This document shows, in pieces, positions 23,901-35,262 of a stretch of DNA of 64,000 nt. This DNA comes from Pilaira anomala (Eukaryota; Mucoromycota; Mucoromycetes; Mucorales; Mucoraceae). The notes beneath the pieces are model-generated. The model saw only the letters and a program-made list of their open reading frames with translations. It ran no database searches and was not told the origin of the DNA. Location: NCBI GenBank assembly GCA_025716855.1, contig JAIXMQ010000018.1, positions 372,001-436,000 of the forward strand, written 5' to 3'. The position numbers and the translations under genes are program-made. The first letter of the stretch is position 1, and every line of letters begins with the position of its first letter.

Positions 23901-23920
23901 TTAACCGATACTCAAAATGA

Positions 23921-25097
23921 TTTATTGACCAGTATTTCTTCTGTCGAAACTTTTGTTGCTAATGTTGAAAATTCAATTGAAGATATCTTTTCAGACATTG
24001 TTCATATGGTAGGTGAAAGAAAGATTTGGCTTATGAGAAATGATACCTCAATGAATTCTGCTTCTACTTTTGCTGATAACACTCCTCGATCACCTGTACA
24101 TGATACTTATTTTGCTGATCCATCAGATCCTAATAAAAAGAGACCTCATCGTGGTAGCATCAATGACTCTAATATCTCTTCTACTGAAGGAATTACAAAT
24201 AACAATACCCCACTTCTATCTCGTATCTATAATAGACAAGGCTCTCAAGAAAGGTCAGCTCCTCAACAACAAAGAACTTCTATTAGTACCACAAGTACTG
24301 CTTCTGCTGTTACTTCAAATTTAACTCGCCCTACACTTGAAAGTCAAGCACTAAAGCGTCAATTTAGTTTTGGTTATGGTGTTGGTACACAAGATGATAA
24401 ATCTCAATTTCGGTATCTGGGTTATGATTATCCTGAAGGTGATCTCGTATTCACCGTTGAAAACAGTATTAAGGGTGGTACCCTTCGTGCTCTTGTTGAA
24501 CGTCTAACGCTTCATGATTTTATTGGTAAGATAAAGAGAGAGAGAGATTTAATAGAGCTAGAAAGCATTATATTAATTTTATAAAATAGATATGAGTTTC
24601 ATTGCAAACTTCTTATTGACTTATAGATCATTTTGTACAACTGAAGAATTCGTTGAACTCTTGCAAGAACGTTTTAATTTGGGTCCACCTGAAGAACTTA
24701 CACCAGATGAACTTGAAAGTTGGACAGAAAAGAAACAAAAGCTTGTTAGACTTCGGTAAAAATATGTTTTTTATGTTATTTTATTTTTTGTTTAAACAAA
24801 GTATTCACTCTTTTTTAAAAAGTGTATTTAATGTCATAAAAAACTGGTTGAGAAAATTATTATAACGATGAAGACGAATTTATCTTGAACAAATTACAAT
24901 TCTTTGCCAATACAGTCATCTGTGATTCATTTTCTTTCTCTGCCGAACAATTGAATCGATTGATTCGTAAGCGTATAGAATTAGATGCAAATGGCGGTAG
25001 ACTCAAGAAATTGATCCCAAACACCACGTCAGGCCCTATGCCTATCCTACCTAAAAAATATGCATATAAAATTAAGAATTTCTATGAGGATTGTTAA
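23921..25097 (+). pseudogene. RasGEF N-terminal (REM) region fragment, broken
   Basis: The open frame starts without any ATG (LLTSISSVETFVANVENSIE). It passes through a Ser/Thr-rich linker to the RasGEF_N (REM) block: FTVENSIKGGTLRALVERLT, FIANFLLTYRSFCTTEEFVE and RVFNVIKNWL. Introns at about 24525-24587 and 24758-24822 still have good splice sites. After KNWL, an A-run (24853-24856) shifts the frame. The expected continuation, acidic then FILNKLQFFANTVI, resumes one base out of phase and runs to IKNFYEDC and a stop at about 25097. The CDC25 catalytic domain that should follow is absent and lies 2 kb upstream instead. Known role of intact relatives: loading GTP on Ras. This copy cannot be functional as it stands. 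Confidence 0.75.
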
Positions 25098-26180
25098 AGT
25101 ATATAATATGTTTAGTATTTAAAAAGTTAGAAAGGATGCATTTCAAGACAAAAGTTGTGAAGACTACAACAGACTGTATGAACCATTCAATGTCGTTCTT
25201 GTTCCAGATCTTCATATTGAGTGGATCAATGCTTGGAAAACGGCTTTTTTTTTTTACTGCGGCAAAGCAATTCTCAACGCGAACATGCATTTTGATATAT
25301 ATATACTTATTAAATTCGATATCACTTCCGGAAAGCTCTTTTCTATGATGTGGCTATGCTGCTTGAGAGGAAGGATCCAAGATTTCAAAGGGTTTAAGCA
25401 CTGTCACCGAGTATAAACTGATCAGGAGAGAAAAAGTTCAGACGCATTACGGCCTACTAGATCACCTTCTCTGAGCACTCTCGCATCATGAACCCTTCCG
25501 TAATTACCAGCTTGTGCATAGATAATAATCTTCAAGTTGTAATCACATACCATTGTAGCGCTGTTTTCCATAAATTTTTACTTATTATAACAGAATAAAT
25601 TTTCAGGTTGATGGATGGGCTTCTTGACCAAGTCAAGTAAAAATTCATCCATAAAAAACCAATACAGCCAGTGAAACCCGATATTCTTTGGTGCTCGTTT
25701 CTTGTTTGCATTCTTTTTCTCTACCAGTCGGTCATACAAGAAATTTGTCTTTAATGACCGTTAAGTATCTTCTCATGATTTGATCGACTTGACCTTCTAT
25801 TATAATAATAAGATGTAGTGTTAGAAACAATTACTTTTTTTTTCTTTTCAAATTATATTCAGTCTAATCATTATACCACTGATACTGTATCGTTTTTTAG
25901 ATACTGCAGTGTGAAAGGCATCAGTTCTAGAAGTTCCCCCCCCCCAAAAATATTGAGGGGCAATCATTACTTGGGATTCCAATATTAAACTAGCAACGAC
26001 CAACGCCTTTATATTTGTATTCGGGATGTTCTTCCAGTAATTCGTATAACTTGTTAAAAGCTGTTTTATTCATCCGAACTTCTTTTTTTTTTAAAAAGCG
26101 AGCGTCGTCATCTTGATGCATCCAATCTTTGAATTGGATTTTTGGACCATTTTGTGATTTTTGATCTATTGTTCCTTTTT
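25091..26180 (-). pseudogene. PIF/Harbinger-type DDE transposase remnant
   Basis: Reading the minus strand from 26170 downwards, fragments in shifting frames appear in the order of a HARBI1-like (DDE_Tnp_4) transposase. First is WMHQDDDARFLKKKEVRMNK with FNKLYELLEEHPEY. Next are GFTGCIGF, an MDEF block where the first catalytic Asp is expected, and TMVCDYNLKIIIYAQAGNYG with RVHDARVLREGDLVG (second Asp). Later come DQFILGDSA (about 25420) and RVENCFAAVKKKSRFPS near 25250. Several stops and frameshifts separate them. Its 3' end abuts the last RasGEF exon at about 25090. Terminal inverted repeats were not found by eye. Confidence 0.7.
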
Positions 26181-27059
26181 TTTTTTGAACGAAAAAGGTA
26201 TCTGTTGTTTTGTGTGAACTTTAATAATTTGTTAGCGGGATAGTTTCAGAAGTGATGCATGAGACCTATTGTTATCAAATTGATGATGCCGCTTTCTTTT
26301 TTGTTATTTTATCTTGGTTAAAAATATACTGTGAGTGAGGGCCTCGGATATGTCTAATTACTTTTTTGATTATTTGCCTTTTCTTCTCGGCACGGTTCTC
26401 TAAAATTTTTTCTACAATGGTTTGTTTGCGTGAAATTTTTATGCTACTTAATATATATCAATATGAAATTAAAGTAATTCATTTTATATAGCTTTATTTA
26501 TGACATAATTTTTATTCTACTTGTAACACGAAAATTCTACATATTTCACAAAAAGTGTCAACTGAATTTTTGAATATAGCATCCCTTTCTTTTGAAGACA
26601 CTTTATATATATATATATCTGTATTTATTTAAATCAAAAGCTTGTAATAGAGTCCCTGTATTATATATCTTTACCAAAACTTATATTATAGTTGTAGAGC
26701 AACTTTACAGCGAAAGATGTCGTCTGTTTTTTTTTGTTTGATTATGGGCATTACCTAATGTAGCTAGTCTTTTTTTTTTAAAAATTGGACATAGCGCACA
26801 TTTTGCTTGATAATACTTTACAAAAATAACACAGGCTCAACAATTTAAAAGATCCAAGAAAAAAAAATATAAAACTTCAGGAACCATTGAATAAATGTCT
26901 TTTTTACAATCAAGAATAGCAGTTTATAGAAATTTTGCTTATATAAAGAGCACCGATTGCTTCATAAGTGGGGTGGTACAGGCTCCGGGGTGGCGCTTCA
27001 AAAGAATAAGTAGTAGACGCGTAACAAGTCCACCAGTTTCAAACCACTTTATCCACACC
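26181..27059. other. Intergenic stretch upstream of the Ap4A phosphorylase gene
   Basis: AT-rich; a TATATATATATAT tract sits near 26607-26620. From 26895 an open frame continues into the phosphorylase (see that gene). No separate gene is supported. Confidence 0.4.
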
Positions 27060-28324
27060 ATGTCTACCTTTTTCCAATTAGTTGAAAAGAAGTTCAACGA
27101 AGCCAAGGAGAACAAAGAATTGTTTTATTTTGAGAGCACAGTTTCAAACAAAGAAAGCAATGGTGTAGATGTAAATGAACTTTTTTTTTTTTAACTAAAG
27201 GAATATATTTGGTTTATTAACTTTTTTTTTTTTTTCACTCTTTAGTTTATACTTACTTTAGTTCCTGCTCTTGCTAAAAAGCCTAAGAGCGACAAGAAGG
27301 AAGAAGATGCCGAAAAGCCTAACCCTTTTCTTAACCCTAACCCAGCTCTTGTTATTAAGGAGCTCGATGAACATTTTGTGCTTTTAAACAAATTCGCAGT
27401 TATTCCTAACCATTTACTTGTTACAACAAAAGGTAAGTAGTATGCAAACAAATTAAAGATTATCATTACTTATATCAATTGGATAGAATTCAAGAAACAA
27501 AGTGAACCTCCTATGCCAAATGATTTATATGAAACTTTCAAGATTCTCAAAGATTTGGGTTCTTCTCAACCTTCTCTTGCTTTCTTTAACTGTGGAGATA
27601 ATTCTGGTGCTAGGTATGAAATATATTAATATCAGGCCATTTTTATATATATATATATATACGTATTCATTTTTATTTTTAATGTAGTCAAGGACATAAG
27701 CATCTTCAAATTCTTCCTTTAAAGCATGATGATAAACCTCAACCACCTATCAAGAAGTTATATGATGAAATTCATGATCGTAAAGTTGGTAAAGTATTAA
27801 GAAAAAAAAAAATTGGGGATATATATATATATATATATAAACTTACTTGTTTTTGTTTAAAAAAAAAAGGTCAAATTTATGCTATCAACAAACTTCCATT
27901 TGTTCACGTTATTATGGCACTTGATGGTAATATTATCAAAGCAGCAACTGATCGAGAATCATTGACAGATTACTTGGGACAAATGTTCTTTGGTATTTTG
28001 GATGCCATGTTTCAACAATTAAGAGAGAACGCTACACCTACTACGACCTCATACAATTTTTTGATGACGGAAGAATTCATGATGTTAGTTCCTCGTATCA
28101 AGGAAAATGCAGCCATTCAACACAAGGATAAATCATTTGAAATGTCTCTTAATTCACTTGGATATGCAGGTCTTCTTTTAGCTACAGCCCAAGAAGAACT
28201 TGAGGCTTTGGAGGCACAAGAAAATTTGATGGATGTGCTTGCTCAAACAGCTGTTTCTTGGCATCCTGACGCAGCTCAGATAGAAGCAAATAGAAAAGCA
28301 GCTGAAGAATCAGAGTTGGCTTAA
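27060..28324 (+). CDS. Ap4A phosphorylase / ATP adenylyltransferase (APA1/APA2 family)
   Basis: Five exons join in frame: 27060-27171, 27246-27431, about 27488-27613, about 27688-27791 and about 27870-28324. The product is about 325 residues, normal for the family. The N-terminal half contains FVLLNKFAVIPNHLLVTT. The catalytic HIT-related motif reads NSGASQGHKHLQILPL (H-x-H-x-Q), where the second His is the expected nucleophile. The C-terminal domain follows with SYNFLMTEEFMMLVPR and LGYAGLLLA. These enzymes split diadenosine tetraphosphate with phosphate to ATP plus ADP. The last 30 residues are Ala/Glu-rich. An in-frame upstream ATG at 26895 would add 55 mostly basic residues. I chose 27060 because the leader just before it is untranslated-like and the family starts there. 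Confidence 0.92.
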
Positions 28325-28491
28325 AATGTAATAAAATATGCACATAATTTAGTAAATAATAAAAAAAAAAAAAAAGTTCGAATTTATTTATAAATGGAAT
28401 TTGTTTGTTTGTGTATATAAGGGGATTTATGTCTACAATATGTCAAGATAAAAAAAAAAAAAGAGAGAGATAAGAAAAAGAAAAGAAACTC

Positions 28492-31400
28492 TTAAAGTTC
28501 ATCATGTTCATGTTCTTCAGAAGTAGGAGCTTCAGTATTAACAGGAGGAGGTGGTGGTGGTGGAGCCTCTTGTTGAGTATCTTCCTTTGAACTTTCTTCT
28601 TCAGTCTTTTCAGTTTCAGGTTCCTTCTTGACTTGAACCTTCTTGGGCTTCTTTTTACTGAGTAATTTCATTAAATTCTCTTCGATACTCTTGACCTTTT
28701 CAGAGACCTTGGAGGTAACAATCACAGGATTTTCAGTTTCGGCAAGTTTCTTTTGTGCTTCCACTTGTTCAGCCATCCATTTCTCTACCTTTTCAGTGAT
28801 ACTTGTCAAATTATCAAGTTCTTCTTCGGTATGGTAACGAGCCTCTTCTTCTTTAGCACGAATGCTATTCACAAAATCGCGAGCAAGTTTAACAGTGGTT
28901 GAGACGAGATCAATGTTTCCTTGACGAGCATTGTATTCTCTTACACGGTGTTGAATAGGGTTTTCAATCGATCTAAAGAAAGAAAGAAATCAATAAACGT
29001 TTATAATGTATAACCAATTTATATATATAACTTTACTGAAGTTCCTTAAGCTTATTATTATAGACATGCGTATCAGCATGTTCTCCTTCATCATAAATCC
29101 AATCAGAGACTTCAGAAAGCATCTCTCTAAACTTTTCAATTTCACTTTCAGTAGCAACCACTTCAACGATATCATTATACAAAAAGTCTTGTACACGATA
29201 AACAAAACTTTCTAAAGCGTTACGAGTTTCTTCACGAAGTTTCTTTTTGCTATCCAAGAGATCAAGTTCAGCAATTCTTAAAAAAAAAAAGAGGAATTAA
29301 AATTTGAATTCAAGGTTTAAATATTTTGTTTCACATTATTATGATTATTATTATTATACCTTTTCTTTGCAATTTCCTTGTCTTTTTCACTAAGGGGCAT
29401 GATACCAGTAGGAGTATAATCAATGACCAAAGGAATCTTAACGATGGAAACACTTTCTTTAGGTTCTTCAGAAGTAGTGGTGGTGGTGGTGGTCTTATTG
29501 TTTGCTTCTTCAGTTCCAGTAGCCGTTTCATTCTTTTTAGCCTCGGCCTCGGCCTCGGCCTTGTCATCCTTGGTTTCCTTACCACCAAAGAAAGACTTGA
29601 CTTTATCTTTAAAAGTAGATTTTCCGATTTGAAGTGTAGCTTCAGGTACAGTAATAATACCCGAATTCGTTAATTCAAAAGTAACTCGAACCTTGGGAGG
29701 AATTTCAGATGCCTTGATATCATCCTTGTGTTTCTTGAGTGCTTCAGTAAGACCTGAGATCTTGAGAGTGGCAATGCTATCTAGACCTGCATCAGCATCC
29801 TTTCCATAGGCGATTTCAAACTCAAAATCATGAACTCGGTTAAAGGTCATGATTTTACGTGTACCGATGGAACCGAATTTTTCAAATAAGGTACTGTGAA
29901 CTGCAGATTTGGCTTCTTTACCCTTATTTTCTGGCTTATAGCTCACTTGGACAGGGAAAAGTGTGACATCCTTGATATTGATTTGCTTACTTAATCTGAA
30001 TTGGTTACTAAGTGATGCACCACGGAAAGCTGCGCCTAAAACAGCTGCTTCATCTGCATTTACGTTCTTTGCAATCTTTTGACTAAATAATAATAATAAT
30101 AATAAAAAAAAAAAATGGGTGTAAGTCCTTTTGTACAAAAAAAAAAAGTAAATACATACGAGCCAACAAGATCAATCAATTGAGCTTGAACAGAGGGTAC
30201 ACGAACACCACCACCCACGAGTACAACCGATTGAATATCATCCTATCAGAAAATAGCAAGTATTTAATATACAAAAAAAAAAAAAAAATATGTATATGCA
30301 ATCTATTTTAGTTATTACGTACCACCGTCATATTAGCAGCTTTCAAAGCAGTCTCGATAGGATTTCTAACGCGAGCAATCAAATCCTTACAAATGTCTTC
30401 CAATTCAGCTCTCGTTACCTTTAATTTGAAATCGAGTTCTTCATGAAGATTTTCAATCTAAAAAAAAAAGGTTTAAGTATTTTCCAAGTCTATTAAAATC
30501 AATAACAAGAATAAACTTACAGAAGCTACAGTCTCAGTGTTAGCACTCAAGATTTGTTTTACTCTATTTGCTTCCTTTAATAATCGAGCCATAGCCCCAT
30601 CAGAAGATTTGATATCTTGCTTTACACGATTTTGATTTAATTTCATAAAACCATCCGCTAAAAGTTTTTGAAGACGAACATCCAACTCATGTCCACCTAA
30701 AGTACGATCGAAACCAACGGATCTTACTTCTAATTGAGGCGAAGTACGTTTCTTTTTTCCGTCCTTAATTTCTACTTCGGAAAAGGTAACGATAGAAGCA
30801 ACAGTAGAACCTGCGCCCATATCATAAAAGACATGATTTTCGGGTATCTTTCCAATATCACGGTTCACAGCAAAATTAAGTGCAACTGAAAATAAAACAA
30901 ATATTTTAGTTACAGAAAAGTAAAATAAATAAATAAATAAATAAATATCGTTACCAGCAGTTTCATCATGCATAAGAGACAAGACATTTAAACCAGCAAG
31001 TTCAGCAGCGTCAAGAATTGATTGACGTTCATATTGATTGGCAAATGGTGTAACCTAAGTATTAAAAAAAGAATCAGGGCACATATATATATATACTTTA
31101 TAATACATGTAATAAAAACTTACAGTAATTACAACATCTTTTACATTTTCACCAGCTGTTTCGGAAGCTTGATGCTTTGCATTTTGAAATTGATAAGCAA
31201 TTAATTCTTCAATAGATAAATGATCTGTTTCATTATGAAGGAAAACAGGCATATCTCTAACAGGATCTACCATCATATTATTTACATAACGGTGACGGAA
31301 TTCTTCAGCATGAGGATCATCAAAACGTTTACCGATAATACTTTTCAAGTTGGAATAAGTCAAGTGAGGAAATCTACCCGCCTAATAATAATAATAATAA

Positions 31401-31690
31401 GGGATTTTTTTTTTAGATTACCCCCCCTCTTTTTTTTTTTGTATTAATACTATAAGAAACTTTACCAAACTAACGGCATCGCTACCATAAATACGTTCAT
31501 GATGACGAATGGTGACTACTGACTGTGTCTTTCTCTTGGAGTCTTTGTTTAAAGCGACATCTAAAGGCATACCAGGTTTAATAAGACCGACCTTAAACCA
31601 GTCTGTACCATAGTCAATAGACATGACAGCTGCTTGAGCAACTGATAGTATCGCCACTGTGATAGCAACTAAGCACAGCCAACGTGTCAT
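28492..31690 (-). CDS. ER-lumenal Hsp110/Grp170-type chaperone LHS1/HYOU1
   Basis: At least nine exons join from ATG 31690 (exon 1: 31690-31466) to the stop at 28492. The N-terminal signal peptide is MTRWLCLVAITVAILSVAQA. The nucleotide-binding domain has the Hsp70 phosphate-1 motif variant IDYGTDWFKVGL, then KDVVITVTPFANQ, FYDMGAGSTVASIV, VLVGGGVRVPSVQ and AAVLGAAFRGASL. A substrate-binding beta domain follows, with an acidic Lys/Glu/Thr insert and a long helical lid. The protein ends HEHDEL, so it carries an HDEL retention signal. These features define Grp170/Lhs1, which acts as nucleotide exchange factor for BiP/Kar2 and as a holdase during import. SEC62 lies 1.1 kb away. The start region is shared with the divergent gene at 31962 (272-bp promoter with an HSE-like site). 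Confidence 0.94.
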
Positions 31691-31797
31691 TTTTTTTTTT
31701 TAAAAAGAGAGTTAGAATAATAAAAGGTAAAAAGTAAAAAGTAAAAAGAAAAAAAAAAAAAAAGTCAATTTAATTTAGTTCCTTATTTAACGTTGAA

Positions 31798-31854
31798 CTT
31801 GTCCAGTTACAATTGGACAAGAAAACGCGAATTTGCTGTTATTATAGAAGCTTC
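31798..31854. promoter_or_regulatory. Shared promoter elements of LHS1-like and DGCR6-like genes
   Basis: Two sites stand out in the 272-bp divergent promoter. CTTGTCCA-8nt-TGGACAAG (31798-31821) is a perfect 8-bp inverted repeat. GAAGCTTC at 31847-31854 is a heat-shock-element core (GAAnnTTC), followed by TTTTTC. Heat-shock control would suit the chaperone; this is inference. Confidence 0.45.
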
Positions 31855-31961
31855 TTTTTCGGATCAATTTTGTTCGACACCAAGTCACGAAAAAGAAAAA
31901 AGAAAAAAAAAACGGAGTCTCTCTCTCTCTTTTTTATGCTTCCCTTTTCTGTGTAAAAAAC

Positions 31962-32743
31962 ATGGATTTCAATAAGATTCTCTCTTTACTCAAGGTAATA
32001 CTAATTGAGCTTCCTTTTTTTTTTTTACTGTGGAGATTAATGTGTGTTAGGGACAAGATATAGTAACACCTGAAATACCAACAAGTGAACCAGTTGTGAA
32101 TCCTTTACCTTCTGGACTTGATTTATCCAACATTAGTCAAAGTGTTATCGAGCAAGTTCGAACAGAATATTTGACAAAAAAGAATTCAGAGGATAAATTA
32201 AAAAATGCGACTACAATTACACCTGAAGTGTTAGTGAGTATTGGTAAACTAGTACAAGAAACGAATTTGATAGAAGTCTTGAAAAAATGTAAAGAAAGAC
32301 AAGATAAAAAGGAGCAAGAATTGTATTCGCATCGAGAATCAATTAAACAAAGATACAGTAAGCAAAAAGATAGTATTTTAGCAAAGTGAGTAATTAAAAA
32401 AAAATGAGAGAGAGAAAAGAGACTAAAACAGAATAAAATCAGAGAATTGATAGGTGTTAAAAGTAATCCAAATGAATTAAAAGTAAGCCTTTTTTTTTTT
32501 TTTTTTGTGTATGTATTATCATTAGAATCCATTTCTTAATAATAGGTATAGATGCTGGAAAGAGAATTAAATCAAGAATTACATCAAATGGACTTACAGA
32601 TATTAAAAGATATGGATAAAGAAGTGACATATTTGCAACAAGAATTTGTTAAATTAAAAGTACCATTATTTAAAGTAACAAAGGATGTAAATGAAATTAA
32701 GATGCAACAAAAAGTATTATTCATGTTACAAGATATGATTTAG
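31962..32743 (+). CDS. DGCR6-family coiled-coil protein
   Basis: Exons 31962-31994, 32051-about 32385, about 32432-32480 and 32552-32743 give about 200 residues. After a short N-terminus (MDFNKILSLLK), ITPEVLVSIGKLVQETNLIE is followed by a highly charged helix with QRYSKQKDSIL. A second helix reads NELKMLERELNQELHQMDLQ, then ILKDMDKEVTYLQQEF and a C-terminal MQQKVLFMLQDMI. The order matches animal DGCR6/gdl proteins ('L.DlA.aLldgt.feI', 'MDqkIvlELD.KV', then 'mnlLeLI'). The function of this family is poorly known. The third intron is very short and its donor could be GTGAGT or a GC donor, so a few residues near position 112 are unsure. Confidence 0.65.
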
Positions 32744-32792
32744 AATAATAATAATAAAAAAAAAAAAAGTGGTATGCAAGTATAAAAAAAAA

Positions 32793-33433
32793 TTATTCTG
32801 CCTTGTTTTCTACAGTAGCAGGTTTGGGTGTAGTAGTATTATTTTTTGATGAAGATGATGATTTCTTTTCTTTAACTGGATCAAAACCATATAAAGGAAT
32901 GAAACTTTCAACAACACCAACATCCTCAAACAAGTTGGGGAATAACCAGAATCCACGAGGTAATACAGGATATGTAATGATATAAAGAATAAGACGAACA
33001 ATAGCAATACCGAAAAAGACACCCACAAGACAGAGTACAGCAACACTCAAGTACCAAACACCCATTCTTAAAAAGTTTGGCCAAAGTGGGAAAAGTACAC
33101 CGGCAAGGATGGTTGCGACTAATAAGGCTGCACCAATATATACTCTAAATTGAGATCCTTCCCAAATCCACATATAATAACCATCTTCTTTAATCTCTTG
33201 AGCTGGATTAGGTTGCAGTAATCTAGGAGATCCTTTGCCACCAATAGATTCACCACGGTCAACACGTAAAATAAATCCAAATTTACCCAAATCATTTAAT
33301 ATGTTGAATGCTTCATCGCGTGTCTTTGGTACTGTATCTCCCTTTGATACTACTTTAGTATAATCCTCTTTCAATAAGGCTTCAATACCTCTTTTACCTA
33401 TTATTATAAATATAAGTTAAACATTTTAACCCT

Positions 33434-33468
<35 letters not shown>

Positions 33469-33690
33469 TTCTTTTTTTTTTTTATTTTTACCCTTGAAAT
33501 ATTCAAATCTTTTTCCGTTAAATACACCTTGTCTAGGCTTTAAACCTGATTTTTTGGCATCCTTAAGGTAAGATGCAGTATTTTTGTAGATGGCAGGTGC
33601 CTTATTAGCATCATTCACTTGAATAGTTTGTTGACCTCCAGCTCCTTGACTAGGTCCATGATTACATCCAGGTCCATGTTGATGACTCAT
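32793..33690 (-). CDS. SEC62: SEC62, post-translational ER translocation protein
   Basis: Two exons (33690-33492 and 33397-32793) give 267 residues. The N-terminal part is His/Gly-rich (SHQHGPGCNHGPSQGAG). The Sec62 core includes LKPRQGVFNGKRFEYFKGKR and a segment with GYYMWIWEGSQFRVYIGA. Two membrane helices (ALLVATILAGVLFPLWP and LSVAVLCLVGVFFGIAIVRL) are joined by NFLRMGVWY, followed by YPVLPRGFWLFPNLFEDVGV. The cytosolic C-terminus is Ser/Lys-rich. Sec62 works with Sec63 and Sec61 in importing precursors after synthesis and in ER-phagy. The intron contains a (TA)n tract (33436-33466). Confidence 0.95.
33436..33466. repeat. (TA)n microsatellite in the SEC62 intron
   Basis: Alternating TA tract of about 30 bp inside the only intron of SEC62. 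Confidence 0.9.
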
Positions 33691-33841
33691 TTTTTATGTA
33701 TACTTTAAAGATGGAAGAAAGAAGAAAGAAAGAAAGAGAGAGTGAGAAAAAAAAGGGTATTTCTTGTTTATATTTATTTTTGATTCTCCCTCATTATTTT
33801 GTTACCCAATGAAAAATGGACAAACATCATGATTTATTTAG

Positions 33842-34046
33842 ATTTTAATTTATTATTTTGTGAAAGAGGATGAGCAATTGGCCTGAAAGCAAATTTGGTT
33901 CTACAATGATAAAAAAAAAAAAGTTAGTTATTTTGTCTTACAAATATATACAAATCATACTTACTTGCAAGTAGAACATACTGGTGACCATTTACAAAAG
34001 ACTATTAAAGAAAAGAGTCAGTTTCATCTTTTTTTTTTACGCATCT

Positions 34047-34080
<34 letters not shown>

Positions 34081-34981
34081 AAAAAGAAACTTACTAGACA
34101 AACACACAGAACAAACAAATCCAATATCAACAATCTTCTTATGACAAAAGCATGCAGCTCGAAAATCAACTTGATCTTGACTTGGTAAATTAAGAAAATT
34201 CCTTGAATAATTATCAGGTAAAAAAGCCATCATCAAGTACTCTAATAAAGCTTGTGGATTTTCTACACGAACATAAACACCACCAGTAATATTAGAAGCT
34301 TGTTGTAAAAAAGCCGTTTCTTCTCCATATATTTTACACACATCCACAGGAATTGAAGCCTTTTGAGCTGAAAAGATACAATTCATTAAAGGGATATATT
34401 GATATGCTGAATCAGGTGATACTGACAGTACTAAAATTCTTGGTTTAATATGTCCTTCTTCATCCGTCTTGGTCACTCTATTTATATAACATAAAGACAT
34501 GGATAAAGCTCCTGTGATTGTAGGTGATGCGCCCATATCCTTTTTTAAAAAATCTACATTGGTACTCGATAACAGCTTTTGTAAATTAGATACGATTTGA
34601 TCGGTGACGACTTGGAAATGAGGATACATGTTGGCATTTCTTTTATTGCCATTCATACTCAAGGTCGTTTCTTCATTATCTGCTAAAGGGTATAATATTT
34701 TACTTTGTCCAACGTGGCTTGCTATCACCACCACTTTATTATTGTATTTTAAGGCCAAATGTGCGTTTATGAATATAAGTATTTGACTCAATGCATTGTC
34801 TAAAGAAAGTGGGATCTCGGATTTAGAACATTCTTCCCAAGCAAATGGGTTCGTATCAATGATTATAATGAGTAAGTTCGAATCGTCTAACAACTTTCTC
34901 TATCAGTACATTTTTTATTTTTTTATTTTTTTTGACTGTTACAGAAAGCTTAATACCTTCACTAGCTGACGTGTCTTTCAT
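33842..34981 (-). CDS. TFB4: TFIIH core subunit TFB4/p34
   Basis: Four exons join in frame: 34981-34943, 34899-about 34094, about 34002-33964 and about 33904-33842. The product is about 315 residues. The N-terminal von Willebrand A-like fold begins LLIIIIDTNPFAWEEC, with FINAHLALKYNNKVVVIASH, TGALSMSLCYINR and PRILVLSVSPDSAYQYIPLM. The C-terminal zinc-binding region spans the last exon junctions: CFCHKKIVDIGFVCSVCLS, then IFCKWSPVCSTC and KTKFAF. That spacing is the C4 zinc module of p34/Tfb4, which pairs with p44/Ssl1 in TFIIH for transcription initiation and nucleotide excision repair. An AT dinucleotide tract fills one intron (34051-34078). The last exon ends LSQNNKLKSK. Confidence 0.93.
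34051..34078. repeat. (TA)n microsatellite in a TFB4 intron
   Basis: Alternating TA tract of about 28 bp inside the second intron of TFB4. Confidence 0.9.
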
Positions 34982-35028
34982 ATTTTAAAATAAGGAACAA
35001 AGTTGTATGTGTGTATAAAATTAGAGTG

Positions 35029-35064
<36 letters not shown>

Positions 35065-35262
35065 CCAACACACAAACTGCGGTTATTCAAAGCCCTTTTT
35101 TCTTTTTTTTTTTTTTCGTTTGATTCGAACTTGGCAAATGAAAGCTCATATTCTAATCTTCACACGATAAAAGTATTTTTTAAAGATTATAGTAACACAA
35201 ATCAAGTGGTTTATTTACATGTGTTTTTATTTATAGATATATATAAAAGAGAGAGAGAGAGA

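Noticed and set aside
29326..29673. Plus-strand frames with Gly and Val runs
   Set aside because: They are shadows of the acidic and Thr-rich insert of the LHS1-like gene.
32137..32532. 131-codon minus-strand frame
   Set aside because: Antisense to the DGCR6-like exons; no conserved pattern.
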